Of a stretch of 64,000 nt of DNA, positions 46,400-55,929 are shown piece by piece. Where the stretch lies: the NCBI GenBank assembly GCA_033026295.1, contig CM065173.1:3658001-3722000 (forward strand). The letters are read 5' to 3'. Made by a program: the position numbers and the translations under genes. A model generated the notes under the pieces. The model ran no database searches. It was given only the letters and a program-made list of their open reading frames with translations, and was not told the origin of the DNA. Every line of letters begins with the position of its first letter. The stretch's first letter is position 1. Origin of the DNA: Channa striata (taxonomy: Eukaryota > Chordata > Actinopteri > Anabantiformes > Channidae).

Positions 46400-47212
46400 T
46401 TAAATCTGAAACAGCATTAATTGGTGTTAGAAGTGAGACATTTTAATCTTGCTGTAGTTTTTTTTAAGTGAATGAACTGTCATCAACGTTTTTCCCAGTG
46501 CTCTGAAAACTGAACATGTCGAACTTGTTAATTTTATGGATATTTATTTTATGTGTATTATTACTCTATAATGAATCAAATCTTAATAAAACGAAATATT
46601 TTCTTTAACAAAATATTATGTTGTCCAATGTTGAACTCCAATCTCTCTACCACCACCCCTACTAATTATATCTTTCCAAAAATATGATTCACATTTGGAT
46701 GCTCTTGCTGGTTTTACAAACTTTGAAATGGGCTCATTTAATTAGTCCATTATTTAAATTTTTTTAGTTTTGCACATTTCACTAGCTATCATATTAAAAA
46801 TAATGGTTTTATTTCATTTGTGTATATTTGTCCTGTGTCAAACTCAGGGTTTTATGCTTGTCTGATAACAAAGATGGAGTTTTGATTTGGACTCTGAAAA
46901 GTTTATGTAACATTTTGGGGTTTGTCAGTTGCATATAATTACATATTTTTAAGACAAAATAAATTGAAAACAATATAATTTAGGACTAATCCCCTCCGAA
47001 GACTGTTTAAGTGACTGCAATATAACTAAATACATTTGAAGAGTCAAATCATTGCTCATTTAATCACTAAGTTGTTTGATGTGTAATATTTCATTATTAA
47101 ATTACCTATATAGTATGCAACTCAATAGAGGCTTTAACATAATTTTCTTTCAAAAAAATCCACAACATAAACAATTAATATTGCGAAGGCATTGCCATAA
47201 AACAGTAAATGG
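46400..47212. other. AT-rich intergenic spacer
   Basis: No gene or known repeat is recognised between the end of the matched RNase segment and the left end of the Polinton-like element. Confidence 0.5.
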
Positions 47213-47524
47213 TCCACTTTTCATCAAACTGCTTTTGACAGGTCTAGGTCAAAGGTCAAGAGGAGAGGAGAGGGATGTGGAGTGTTGTGAGGTCATAAAG
47301 GTGATCTGAAGAAGTACATGTGGATTTAATTGAGAAGATAAAACAAGGGTTGTTGGCTGCGTGCAGATGGAGGTAATTAAACAACAAAACAAGGGTTGAG
47401 AAGGCTAAACAAAGGGCCCGTGTGTCCATGCGGATATAGAGAAAATGACAAAACCAGCCAGTGACTTTCCCCCAAAATAGGGGGCTGCAGCGTGTGTGTT
47501 TTAACTCAAATAGGGATGAGTGGG

Positions 47525-48228
47525 TGTCACGATCTCGCTGTTGATCTGTGTTGTCCTGGTTACAGTCCTGTCTGTCTCCGCCTTGCTCTCCTCCCCTCTC
47601 GTTAGTTCCATGTGTTTCACCTGTGTCTCCCGTATTTAAACCATGCCTGCACATTTCCCCAGTGCCAGATCATCGTTCATGTCTTGCTCCACGCCACGTC
47701 AAGTTTTTGCCAAGTCTGTTTGTTCATTGCCAGAGAATTTTCCTCGTCTTAGTTTTGGACCACGCATCTTGTTAATCTGTGCTTCTTCTCCACCACTGCC
47801 ACGACGACTCCAAGAACTCCCATGATTATATGATTTGTTGCTTTGTTTCTGTCAGAGCTCTTGACTTGTTGTTTTGCTACTTTTCCACGTACCTCGTTTT
47901 TCTGTTGTCACTTTGTGCCTGTTTTCTCCCTGACGTTGTCAGCCGATTTTGGTTACTCCTAGTTTTGCCACCTACTCACCACAACCATAGATTCCATAAG
48001 ACACTATTCATTCATAAGTTTCCCCTCTGTTGTCATTCACCTACTCACCTGTCTTTTTCCCACCTCCAGATCTTACCACTACTCCCCTGCCGTGAGCCGT
48101 CCCGGGTGTTCCTACTGGCCGAAGCCTATCACGTCATTCACTTCATTCATTCTCTTTCAATAAATCATTTTCTTCCAGTCGCTCGTCCTTGCCTCTATTT
48201 GGGTCCTCTAAATGCGCCCCTTCTGATA
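47525..48228 (+). mobile_element. Solo LTR of a gypsy-type retrotransposon
   Basis: 704 bp, starting TGTCACGATC and ending CTTCTGATA, an imperfect inverted end (TGTCAC / GTGACA type). It is flanked by a 5-bp direct repeat GTGGG (47520-47524 and 48229-48233). Removing the LTR and one repeat restores the continuity seen in the right inverted repeat. It contains 'cccgtatttaaacc' as a possible promoter and 'tcaataaatc' as a possible polyadenylation signal. The long open frame at 47779-48255 lies in the LTR and is not a gene. Confidence 0.8.
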
Positions 48229-48416
48229 GTGGGGTGTGTGTGTGTTTCCCTATAAATCTAAAGATCCACATGGCTCCACATGGCTTGTGGGTGTTTGTAT
48301 GCATGGCTGTTTTGCTCCGTCTAGGTTAGAATAAAAAGGCTCAGTATTTGAGGTTAGAATAAGCAAAGATTGAATTTGAGCAGTGAAAAAAAATGGCTAC
48401 ACCAACAGGTTAAAAA

Positions 48417-48835
48417 ATGAACAACATAATTAGCAGCATCCCAGTTGTTGTTACAGAAGAATCTGCATTATGGAAGGCTCCTAAAATGATGACCATACAT
48501 CTATGTCGTATAAGAGACCACCGGCAAGCCTCCTCTTTATGCGGAGAACTGAAGTTGGAAACGGGATCTGTTGGTTTTCTTCCAGTATACCACTGGGGAG
48601 CTGACTTTGTACCAGCTGCAGGAGGGCCAGAGTTTTTCTCCGGACACAATGACAACGCCGGTTACAGTCAGTGACTGGGGTGTGATGAGATGCATAATTG
48701 CAGAATATAATAAGGTTGTTGTGAGGAAGAAGATGATAAGAAGCGGGTTCAAATGTATCAAGGTGGTGAACTGAATGTGGATGTAACAGAGACATCTGAC
48801 GAGAAAACAATTGTCTGTTGAAAACCGTTTGGGAG
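48417..48835 (+). pseudogene. Unidentified Polinton-terminal ORF remnant, left copy
   Basis: Two overlapping frames, one reading YQLQEGQSFSPDT, TTPVTVSDWGVMRCIIAE before decaying. The right copy at 55126-55415 (minus) preserves the same block and extends it with an acidic stretch (EEEDDKK). I do not recognise the protein. Its place inside the inverted repeat would give an intact element two copies. Confidence 0.4.
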
Positions 48836-49173
48836 ACTCAGACCAGCCCTTCAGGCTGTTGGTTTTGACAGTAAATATCCAGTCTCCACGATCGAAGCAG
48901 GCTATGGGACAGTGAGTTGTTTCAACACGGACTGCATGTTTTTCAATGCACTCTCAACATGACAGTTGCATCGTGGTTGGAAATCTTTAGCAAAAGGGGC
49001 GATGAAATCAGTCATTTGTTTAAGTCCCGCCGTGAATGGCAAGAGTTGGTTGTATTGAGAAGAGCCCTGTTTGTGTAACCTAACCCCCAACGCTCACTCC
49101 ACCCGCCCACAAACCCCTCCTCTGTTACCCTGGACAAATAAAGGCCGGAATCGACTGACTGATTATCTGGCTC

Positions 49174-49751
49174 ATGATGATGACACCGGCAAGCTCCCCA
49201 GTTTCTGACACCCCCGTAGTGGCAGCAGCAGCAACGTCAGTAGCAGTAACGTGCTATGTTTCAGACGCTAACTATGGTGGGCCGAGGGGGAACGACATTG
49301 ATGAGAAACTGGAATGCGACTGCCCCCACTTCAAAACGTGCAAGACAAATGGAGCAACGCTGCGAGTATTTCCGGACACGCTCTTTTGTCGCATGTGTTG
49401 AATGTAGCGATCCGTGATTTGAATGAGTTTTTATGCAACGGTGGCCAGATTTCTCATCATAGTCAGATGCAACACACCTGTGTTTTCGGCCTCCCTGATT
49501 TTTACATGGAAAAGCGTGTGTTATCAAGCTATGTTGCTGCTGTAAAACTGCTGAAGAAATACAACGCTGTGAAATCGGAGATGGAGGTTGGAAAAGCCAG
49601 AGAAAACATTCTGGAAGACTGGAAGAAACAATCTGAAAATGTACCCGGTGTTCTGGGTGAAATACAAGAAACACTAGTTGGGGATTGTACGTCAAAAATT
49701 TTAAATCTCCAAGAGGCTGTGGACTTTTGGGAGGGGAAGGATATTGACTGA
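49174..49751 (+). pseudogene. Unidentified ORF in the Polinton-like element
   Basis: Two frames offset by one shift. The first runs 49174-49401; the second (49314-49751, 145 residues) contains HVLNVAIRDLNEFLCNGGQI, HHSQMQHTCVFGLPDFYMEK and a charged, probably helical C-terminal half. It opens after a Pro/Ser/Ala-rich start (MMMTPASSPVSDTPVVAAAA). I cannot assign a family. Its position before the F54H12.2-like gene suggests an element-encoded structural or regulatory protein. Confidence 0.45.
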
Positions 49752-50127
49752 GTGAGTGAGTGATGCGATATGTAACCAAGCTGTATCTTCTTTCATGTAA
49801 CCAAGTCTTATTACTCCTGCTTAACGATCTATTTGTAGTTAGTTAGCCATTTTTGTATAATCTTTTTCTTAATACTCAGTTATTTACCCACTGTTTTAAT
49901 AATTTTTGAATGCGTTTAAGTATCTGAATGTTTTTCGTTCCAATTAAAACCTATTGCTGTATTGAATTTAATCTGAAATAAAATTACTTACTTTTATGAT
50001 TTTTGTTTTCTCATTTTCTCATAAATAGGTAGAAGAGGTATGATGTTTTACATATGCAACTTGCAGCACAGAAGGCTAGAGATGGCTCCTAAAATTGAAA
50101 CTGTAATGTAAAACATTTTTGATTTGA

Positions 50128-50890
50128 TTGAGACAGATTGAGACATTATCAGACATTAACACGTCTCAATATAGTTTCTACATAACTCTTCTATCCAACT
50201 CCAGCATACAGACGTTTAAGGATAACATGGCCTCTGAATTTCGTATAGATATATCGCAACATATAGACTTGAAGGGAGAATGGGAGGTTGCTCTGACAGA
50301 TTTGTCATATCCTCACACGTGGGCTACAGTGTCTTCAAGAGAGAACCGGTTTAGTTGGATGGATACGTGGGAGATCCCCCTCCCTCCTGACGAGAGTAAA
50401 TACATGGTACGCCACCAGCTCTTAGGAGACGGAGATTATATGACCGCTGATGATGTCATAAGCCAACTCAATGGTGTTTTCAAAATGATGAGGACAGACG
50501 CCCTTCTGGCCTATGATTAGCATAGACAGGTATTTACATGGACTGGGGAAGATACCAATTAAAAGCCTGTATACATTTTGGGTGTAGAGTGTGACGAGAT
50601 GTTTTCGGCTGGACCTGACATAGTGCTGTCACTCTATCCTGCAGATTTAAAATCAGGGTTTTATCATCTATATTGTTATTCTGATATGGTTAGACACCAG
50701 GCAGTAGGTGACACTTTTCTCTGCTCCTGCAGTGTGTGCAGCTGAAGGTTTATACGGTGACATTATAACAAGGACTTTTAACCCCCCGCATTATTTACCT
50801 CTATCAAAAACCACATAGAGACTATATATTTTGAAATTAAATCGGACCAAAATAAACCTGTCAACTTTAGATACGCAAAACTATTCTAAC
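50128..50890 (+). pseudogene. F54H12.2-like capsid-associated protein, broken
   Basis: The first 130 residues are open and carry the family's N-terminal pattern: FYITLLSNSSIQTFKDN, then FRIDISQHIDLKGEWEVALT and LSYPHTW. The frame then breaks at a TAG (50518-50520). Downstream pieces continue the family in other frames: DIVLSLYPADLKSGFYHLYC, DMVRHQAVGD and, after more stops, TLYFRP near 50895. Proteins of this type are encoded next to capsid genes in Maverick/Polinton elements and are thought to be minor capsid or penton-like. Several frameshifts make it non-functional. Confidence 0.65.
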
Positions 50891-50914
50891 TCTATACTTT
50901 AGGCCCGTCAAGAC

Positions 50915-51150
50915 ATGACTCCCTGGACTTATAAAGATGATCCCTATCGCTTTGTAAGTTATTATGATAACCAGGCGGGGTCCGGTCTTTCCGGTTTTAC
51001 GGGGGCACCTGTCCAGTATGGCAGAGGATTAGGGTCTATGTTTTTGCTTTGTCATGCCGCTGATGAAGAAAGGTTTCAATAAGGTTAAACCACATCTCTC
51101 CTCGGCTCCTAAAAACATTGCGACTGATGTAATGATGTAATGAAAAAGCA
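50915..51150 (+). pseudogene. Small Gly-rich Polinton protein remnant
   Basis: Frames read DDPYRFVSYYDNQAGSGLSG, FTGAPVQYGRGLGS and, one frame over, HAMPLMKKGFNKVKPHLSSA with a final NIATDVM. This matches the small protein with a 'GSGL..F.G...GRGLGS' pattern and basic C-terminus that follows the F54H12.2-like gene in many Polintons (possibly a minor virion protein). One frameshift is present and the 3' end abuts the L2 insertion. Confidence 0.5.
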
Positions 51151-51159
51151 CAGGAGGGG

Positions 51160-52195
51160 TCAGGCATCTTGCAAAATTAGGAGCATCTGGTCTCAAAGCG
51201 AGGCTGAAAAACTGGTTCATGCATTTGTTACTTCTAGATTGGACGACTGTAATTCTCTACTTTCAGGCTGCCCTAGTAACTCTCTAAAAAGCCTTCAATT
51301 AATCCAAAATGCTACAGCAAGATTACTGACTGGGATTGGTAAGAAAGATCATATTTCACCTTCATTAGCTTCTCCCCATTGGCTTCCCATTAAATGTAGA
51401 ATAGAATTTAAAACCCTTCTTCTTACCTATAAAGCTCTAAACGGTCAAGATCCATCATACCTAAAAGATCTCCTAGTACCATATCATCCTACTAGACCAC
51501 CACTAGACCGCGGTCCCAAAATGCAGACCTACTTGTGGTTCCCAGAATTTCCAAAAATAGAATGGGAGGCAGAGCCTTTAGCTATCAAGCTCCTCTCCTG
51601 TGGAACCAGCTCCCAGTCCAGATTCGGGAAGCAAAAACCTTCCTCTTTGATAAAGCTTATAGTTGGTTATAGTCATGCTGCTATAGGCTTAGACTGCTGG
51701 GGGACTCTGCACTGAGCCACTTTCCTTTTCTCTTCACTCTCTCCTCTCATCCCACATCTATAATGTCACCACTGTATGACATTAACTCTGTGTCTTCTTT
51801 GTCCCGTAGTCGTCTTTCTCTCTCTCTGTCCCTGTCTTCAGGTGTCCCCAGATTTGGCGCTGTGTGTCCTCCAGTGCGCAGCTACTCGTTCCCACTAACC
51901 TGCCCAATGTTTTGTTGTTGCTTTTGTTGCTCTGTTCTTTTCTCTCTCCACTTTCCACTCAGCCCAACTGGCAGATGGTCGGCAGATGGCCGCCCACCCT
52001 GAGCCTGGTTCTGCTGGAGGTTTCTTCCAGTAAAGGGAGTTTTTCCTCTCCACTGTTGCCTATGGCTTTCTCAAGGGGGATTTGTTGGGTTTTCTCTAAA
52101 TGTTTGTATAGTCTTGACTTTATTATGTAAAGTGCCTTGAGATGACGTTGTTGTAAATTGGCGCTATATAAATAAAATAAAGTTGAAGTTGAAGC
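51160..52195 (+). mobile_element. L2-clade LINE, 5'-truncated
   Basis: A 191-residue frame from 51140 covers the ORF2 C-terminal domain: KLVHAFVTSRLDDCNSLLSG, IQNATARLLTGIGKKDHISP, HWLPIKCRIEFKTLLLTYKA. The frame is then lost. The 3' UTR and terminus ('gtaaagtgccttgagatgacgttgttgtaaattggcgctatataaataaaataaagttgaa') match the other L2 copies in opposite orientation. It lies within the Polinton-like element and is younger than it. Confidence 0.88.
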
Positions 52196-52400
52196 TTCTG
52201 AGACTTTTCTTTTGTCTCTTTAATTTACGATATTGTTCAGTTGAAAGAGCAATGTTGCCTTTGAGAAGATTAAAACCCAATTCATAAAATGTTTTTATGA
52301 GATCGGGTGAACAGGTGGATAGAATGGCTTTGTGTTGACGTGGATTGCTGGACACTAGTACCTTTAAGAGGGGCAGGTTCCTTTTTAAATGCTCAGACAT
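52196..52400 (-). pseudogene. Small basic protein of the Polinton-like element
   Basis: About 70 residues: MSEHLKRNLPLLKVLVSS, HKAILSTCSPDLIKTFYELG, FNLLKGNIALSTEQYRKLKR, ending KKSLRSF. Similar short basic ORFs occur in animal Polinton-like elements; the role is not established. The frame's 3' end merges into the L2 insertion. Support is moderate, by pattern only. Confidence 0.4.
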
Positions 52401-52607
52401 GATTTTTTCAGCGGGGGAGATACACGCATGTGCGTTCGTGAGGTAGCAGCCCAGTTCTTAGTCTGAAACGTTCTGGACAGTCGGGAGTCAGATCAGTCAT
52501 TAAATATCCATGCCGCGCTTTCAACCTCTGGGTTTTCCAAAGTTTCAAAAATAACATCGTCCAAAATAATAAGATGATTTAAACCTCGGGAGAACATCGT
52601 TATATCA

Positions 52608-52859
52608 TTAAAAGAAGCAGGTAATCCTTCCAGAAAAGTTATTTTTTATTTTATTATCTTTTTGCAATTCAGCATACATGGGTAGAAAAGAAGTATAAAT
52701 CCATACAATATTTTCAGGTACGACATCGGTCATATATTTACAGTTGTTTAGAAAACTTTTCACAAAAAAGGTTTTTTCACAAGCGCTGGGTCCTACAATT
52801 AAACATTGGAAGGGCGTTTTTAAACCATATACAAAATCAACGTTTTCCATCAGAGCCAT
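52608..52859 (-). pseudogene. Polinton packaging ATPase N-terminal remnant
   Basis: The 83-residue frame starts FVYGLKTPFQCLIVGPSACE followed by KTFFVKSFL, matching the Walker A region of Polinton FtsK/HerA-type genome-packaging ATPases. The conserved glycine before the KT is glutamate (GPSACEKT), which should abolish nucleotide binding. The frame then reads DVVPENIVWIYTSFLPMYAE and decays; Walker B is absent. Confidence 0.65.
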
Positions 52860-52929
52860 GACTTTACCCTAACCGGTGGAGAAATCAAACAAGACCCAGA
52901 GTCTCTTTTTGGTCGACTTTATAGTGAGC

Positions 52930-54400
52930 AGTTGTGCAGCACACCCTCCTGTGACAAAATTTGTTTTTATTCTAATTAGTAGCCAAAAGGCAAACTTGAA
53001 CCGTCAGGCAGCAGGCGTCTTTTATCAAACACAACCCTGAATCTCTTATTGTTTAAAGTGTTTCTCAACTAAAACGTTTTTTTATCACGAAATATGTTAT
53101 GCTGGGGGGCCGTCAAAACTCTCTCGCTCTCATCCCCCGGATTAACAATGTAATTCTCCACCAGGTTCTTTACAGAATCAAAGTTTATGTTGACTGAATT
53201 TTCAATGCATCCAATAAGATGCCCTGTTTTTCATGATTTTCATTTCTGTATGTATTTTTGCCTACCTGCCTCATCTGTGACATTTGATGGGTAGCCACTC
53301 GCCTCCTGTTTCCCTTTGAGAAATGTCTGAATGTATTCTCTAAAGAGTGTGTTACTCCGTTCTTTAAAATGCCAAACCTCGTAAATCTCCACCAGCCTGT
53401 ATCCTTTCTCCAGAGCTTTCACAAACTCTGGGGTGATCCAAACACCGAAAAAGGCCCTCTCCTCGTCACTGTGCGAGCAAGCATCACTCTGCATGTTCAC
53501 CTCAGCGCAGGTCCTACAGAGGGTGAAGATAAGGGTGGATCTATAAGGCAGAACAGGGAAGAATAGGGCACGTGGGGGGTACACCTTTGCTTTGATGAAA
53601 CCAAAGCTTAAAGTCTGAATATTATTTCAGGATGACCTAGAGTGTAGAAGCAGTAGTGGTTTACATGAGGGTACAACGATGTAAAGTCCACATAATTCAC
53701 CGTCTCATCATCACTCGCTGAATATCTCAGCATCACGGGGCAGGTGCGCCCTCCGTTCAGTGCCTGTCGGGGGGAGAGAGGTTCAGGCACTTTATAGCTT
53801 TTCATGAACTCTTTCACCCCATCGTGACTTTGTCTCATCTCATTCCAATCATGTTCTTTCATGACTGTGAATTTCACATTATACAGATTCTGTAGCTTGA
53901 ATAATTGTGCGATCAGCCTGTCTAGGGTCTGATCGTACAATTATTCAAAGGTTGTACCCTTTAAAGGATGAGTTTTGTGACCTGGAAAACACTGTAAACA
54001 TCCGTGATAAAAGCATCCTAAAAATTCCCCGTTTAACTCGTAGTAGCCGTCCACCTGACAGGGCCCAAAGCTCTTCTCGCCAGTGTTTAAAGCATGCTGA
54101 ATTAAAACATTCTGAGTAGACATCACGTACTCCAACCACTGTATGCTACAGTCTGAAAACCTATTGGGACCATATCTATAATCATAGGGACAGGGAATGG
54201 CAAGAGTTTTCTCCAAAAGAAAGTTTATTCTGAATACATACATACACGCCGATGCTATAGTCGCCCTTTTGAAGGGATGGAGGCCCATCTCTTTAATAAA
54301 CATCTCTCTAAACAACAGGCTTTTCTAAGAATGGCTGTGTCATGTTTACAGTAAAGAATCGCCTCTTTTTTAAAGTCAAACCTGCCGTGATAGACGACGA
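52930..54400 (-). pseudogene. Protein-primed DNA polymerase B remnant (palm deleted)
   Basis: Pieces in order on the minus strand: YCKHDTAILRKACCLFREMF-type exonuclease end (about 54310-54390); IASACMYVFRINFL, VDGYYELNGEFLGCFYHGC (53945-54315); the palm start LSPRQALNGGRTCPVMLRYS with YVDFTSLYPHVN (53608-53800); ALFFPVLPYRST, FTLCRTCAEVN, ALEKGYRLVEIYEVWHF and FLKGKQEASGYPS (53240-53584); then, after stops, the C-terminal part (VNINFDSVKNLVENYIV, FDKRRLLPDGSSLPFGY, 52975-53215). The segment that should hold the KxxxNSxYG and YxDTDS motifs is missing at about 53230. The gene is therefore catalytically dead as well as frameshifted. Confidence 0.8.
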
Positions 54401-54519
54401 TATACCAAACCATAAATGACTCTGTTTTTGACACTGACAGTTTGAAAGATATTCAGAGTTTCTTTGGCCTCTGTTCTGTAAAACAGCAAAATTTAACGAT
54501 GTGTGACACGTTCAATTTT

Positions 54520-55000
54520 TTTTTACGTCAGTGAAACACACAGGTGTGCCTGGGTGGCAGAAGATAGGCTAGTGGATTCTGGCCTGGCAATATGCGTTCC
54601 AGTGACTGGGATTTCCTCCCTGCTAATAGCTGCATTATGTACAGCCGGCTGGTAACTCTGGGGGGCTGAAATAATGTCCGCAGGTATGTCCGTTTCCGGC
54701 ACGGCTTTTCACAATCATGTTACTTTTATTGTTTTTTAAAACAACTGTCAAAAATAACATCTTACCAGCCTCTTCAAAAATTTCATTCGACAATGTCGGG
54801 ATAGATCCACGCTGATGTAAATACAACTGCTCAAGTTAACACATATTTTGAGCAAAAAGAAATTGCATGTCTTTCTCCATTCACGACCGAATGTCTACCT
54901 GCGTCCATAGCGATGTCCGTTCGGCTTCTGCGTGAGATACAAGAACTGGGTGCGTAGGCCCTCTTTTTAAGGGCTAGCTAACCAATCAAATGGTCCTGTG
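54520..55000. other. Right interior of the Polinton-like element, unassigned
   Basis: A 63-residue minus-strand frame (54635-54826) ends CGHYFSPPELPAGCT; I do not recognise it. 'gccctctttttaagggctagctaaccaatcaaatgg' near 54960-54990 contains a CCAAT motif and could be promoter sequence for the leftward genes. Nothing firmer can be said. Confidence 0.3.
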
Positions 55001-55004
55001 ACCT

Positions 55005-55155
55005 GTCAGAAACCCCCCATTTCCTATTTTTTGGGGGAAAGTAAATGACTGGTTTTGTCATTTTACCTACTTCTACCTCGACATATATGTACCCTGTTTA
55101 CCCTTTTCAACCCTTGTTTTGCTTCTTAATTACTTCCATCTGCACACACATACCA
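55005..55155 (-). repeat. Inner TIR-like repeat
   Basis: It repeats, in the same orientation, the core of the outer right inverted repeat at 55495-55640: 'gactggttttgtcattttacc' and 'ccctgtttacccttttcaacccttgttttgcttcttaattacttccatct'. The right end thus has two tandem copies of terminal sequence, about 490 bp apart. Confidence 0.7.
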
Positions 55156-55415
55156 ACGGCCTGAAGGACAACTCTGTGTCTCCAAAATGGCTTTCGACAA
55201 ACATTTGTTTTTCTCGTCAGATGTCTCTGTTACATCCACATTCAGTTCGCCACTTTGATACATATGAACCAGCTTCTTATCATCTTCTTCTTCGTCACAA
55301 CAACCTTTAAGGTGTTCTGCAATTATGCATCTCATCACACCCCAGTCACTGACTGTAACCGGCGTTGTCACTGTGTCCGGAGAAAAACTCTGGCCCTCCT
55401 GCTGCTGGTACAAAA
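55126..55415 (-). pseudogene. Unidentified Polinton-terminal ORF, right copy
   Basis: Minus-strand frame with ILYQQQEGQSFSPDTVTTPV, SDWGVMRCIIAEHLKG, an acidic CCDEEEDDKK and ELNVDVTETSDEKN. It is longer and less damaged than the left copy at 48605. Residues overlapping the inner TIR-like repeat form its C-terminus. No family recognised. Confidence 0.4.
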
Positions 55416-55733
55416 TCTCTTTAGATTTATAGGGAAACACACACATGCACACACTCACACACTACTCATCCCTATTTGAGTAAAAACACACATGCTGCAT
55501 CCCCCTATTTTGGGAGAAAGTCACTGGCTGGTTTTGTCATTTTCCCTGAATCAACATGGACACACAAGCCCACTGTTTAGCCTTCTCACCCCTTGTTTTG
55601 CTGTTTAATTACGTCCATCTCTACTTTTTCACATGACCTTTGTGACCCCACAAGACCACACACACCCCTCCCCTCTTCTCTAGACCTATGACCTAGACCT
55701 ATCAAAAACAGTTTGATGAAAGCTGGACAATAT
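55160..55733 (-). repeat. Right terminal inverted repeat of the Polinton-like element
   Basis: Complementary to 47213-47524 plus 48229-48255 plus 48605-48835. Contains 'aaagtcactggctggttttgtcatt' and 'tagacctatcaaaaacagtttgatga'. It lacks the 350-bp stretch present at 48256-48605. The outer boundary is near 55733 by loss of homology; a target-site duplication could not be defined. Confidence 0.78.
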
Positions 55734-55929
55734 TATGTGTCGGAAGAGGGCTGGGGCTGAAGAACTCAAGAGAGCTGGTCCATAGCAGTTAAACCAAGTA
55801 GCAACCAAAGAAGCAATGAACAAAAGAACAATACAAACACAGCTAAAAAAACTCACTTGTAAAGTACCAACAAAAAACAGCTGAGGTAAAATACACTCGG
55901 GAGAAAAAACCAACTGCTACTCCATAAAG

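Larger units (their letters stand above)
41402..46400. repeat. RNase-bearing segmental duplication, copy A
   Basis: About 5 kb that matches 58441-64000, mostly at an offset of 17,429 bp. Copy B has about 440 bp extra at 58860-59290. Copy A lacks about 150 bp that copy B has near 63500-63740. Coding and non-coding parts are about equally similar, so the duplication is recent. Similarity runs to the window edge, so the full unit length cannot be seen. Confidence 0.9.
47213..48860 (+). repeat. Left terminal inverted repeat of the Polinton-like element
   Basis: 47213-47524 and 48229-48255, then 48605-48835, match the complement of 55160-55733 in order. The match includes 'aatgacaaaaccagccagtgactttc' and 'agggccagagtttttctccggacacaatgac'. 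It is interrupted by a solo LTR (47525-48228), and carries a 350-bp stretch (48256-48605) that is missing from the right copy. Confidence 0.8.
47213..55733. mobile_element. Decayed Maverick/Polinton-type element
   Basis: Bounded by inverted repeats: 'tcatcaaactg.ttttga.aggtctaggtca' at 47220 is mirrored at 55700-55730. Inside are remnants of hallmark Polinton genes: F54H12.2-like capsid-associated protein (50128+), a small Gly-rich protein (50940+), a packaging ATPase (52608) and protein-primed DNA polymerase B (52930-54400). The plus-strand genes lie left and the minus-strand genes right. Two later insertions are nested in it: a solo LTR (47525-48228) and an L2 LINE (about 51160-52195). Without them about 6.8 kb remains, against 15-20 kb for intact elements. 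No integrase, protease or major capsid gene was found, so it cannot move. Confidence 0.8.

Noticed and set aside
47779..48255. 158-residue plus-strand ORF
   Set aside because: It lies almost entirely within the solo LTR and looks like pyrimidine-rich LTR sequence rather than a gene.
49261..49779. 172-residue minus-strand ORF
   Set aside because: Shadow of the plus-strand Polinton ORF at 49174-49751, which has the more protein-like composition.
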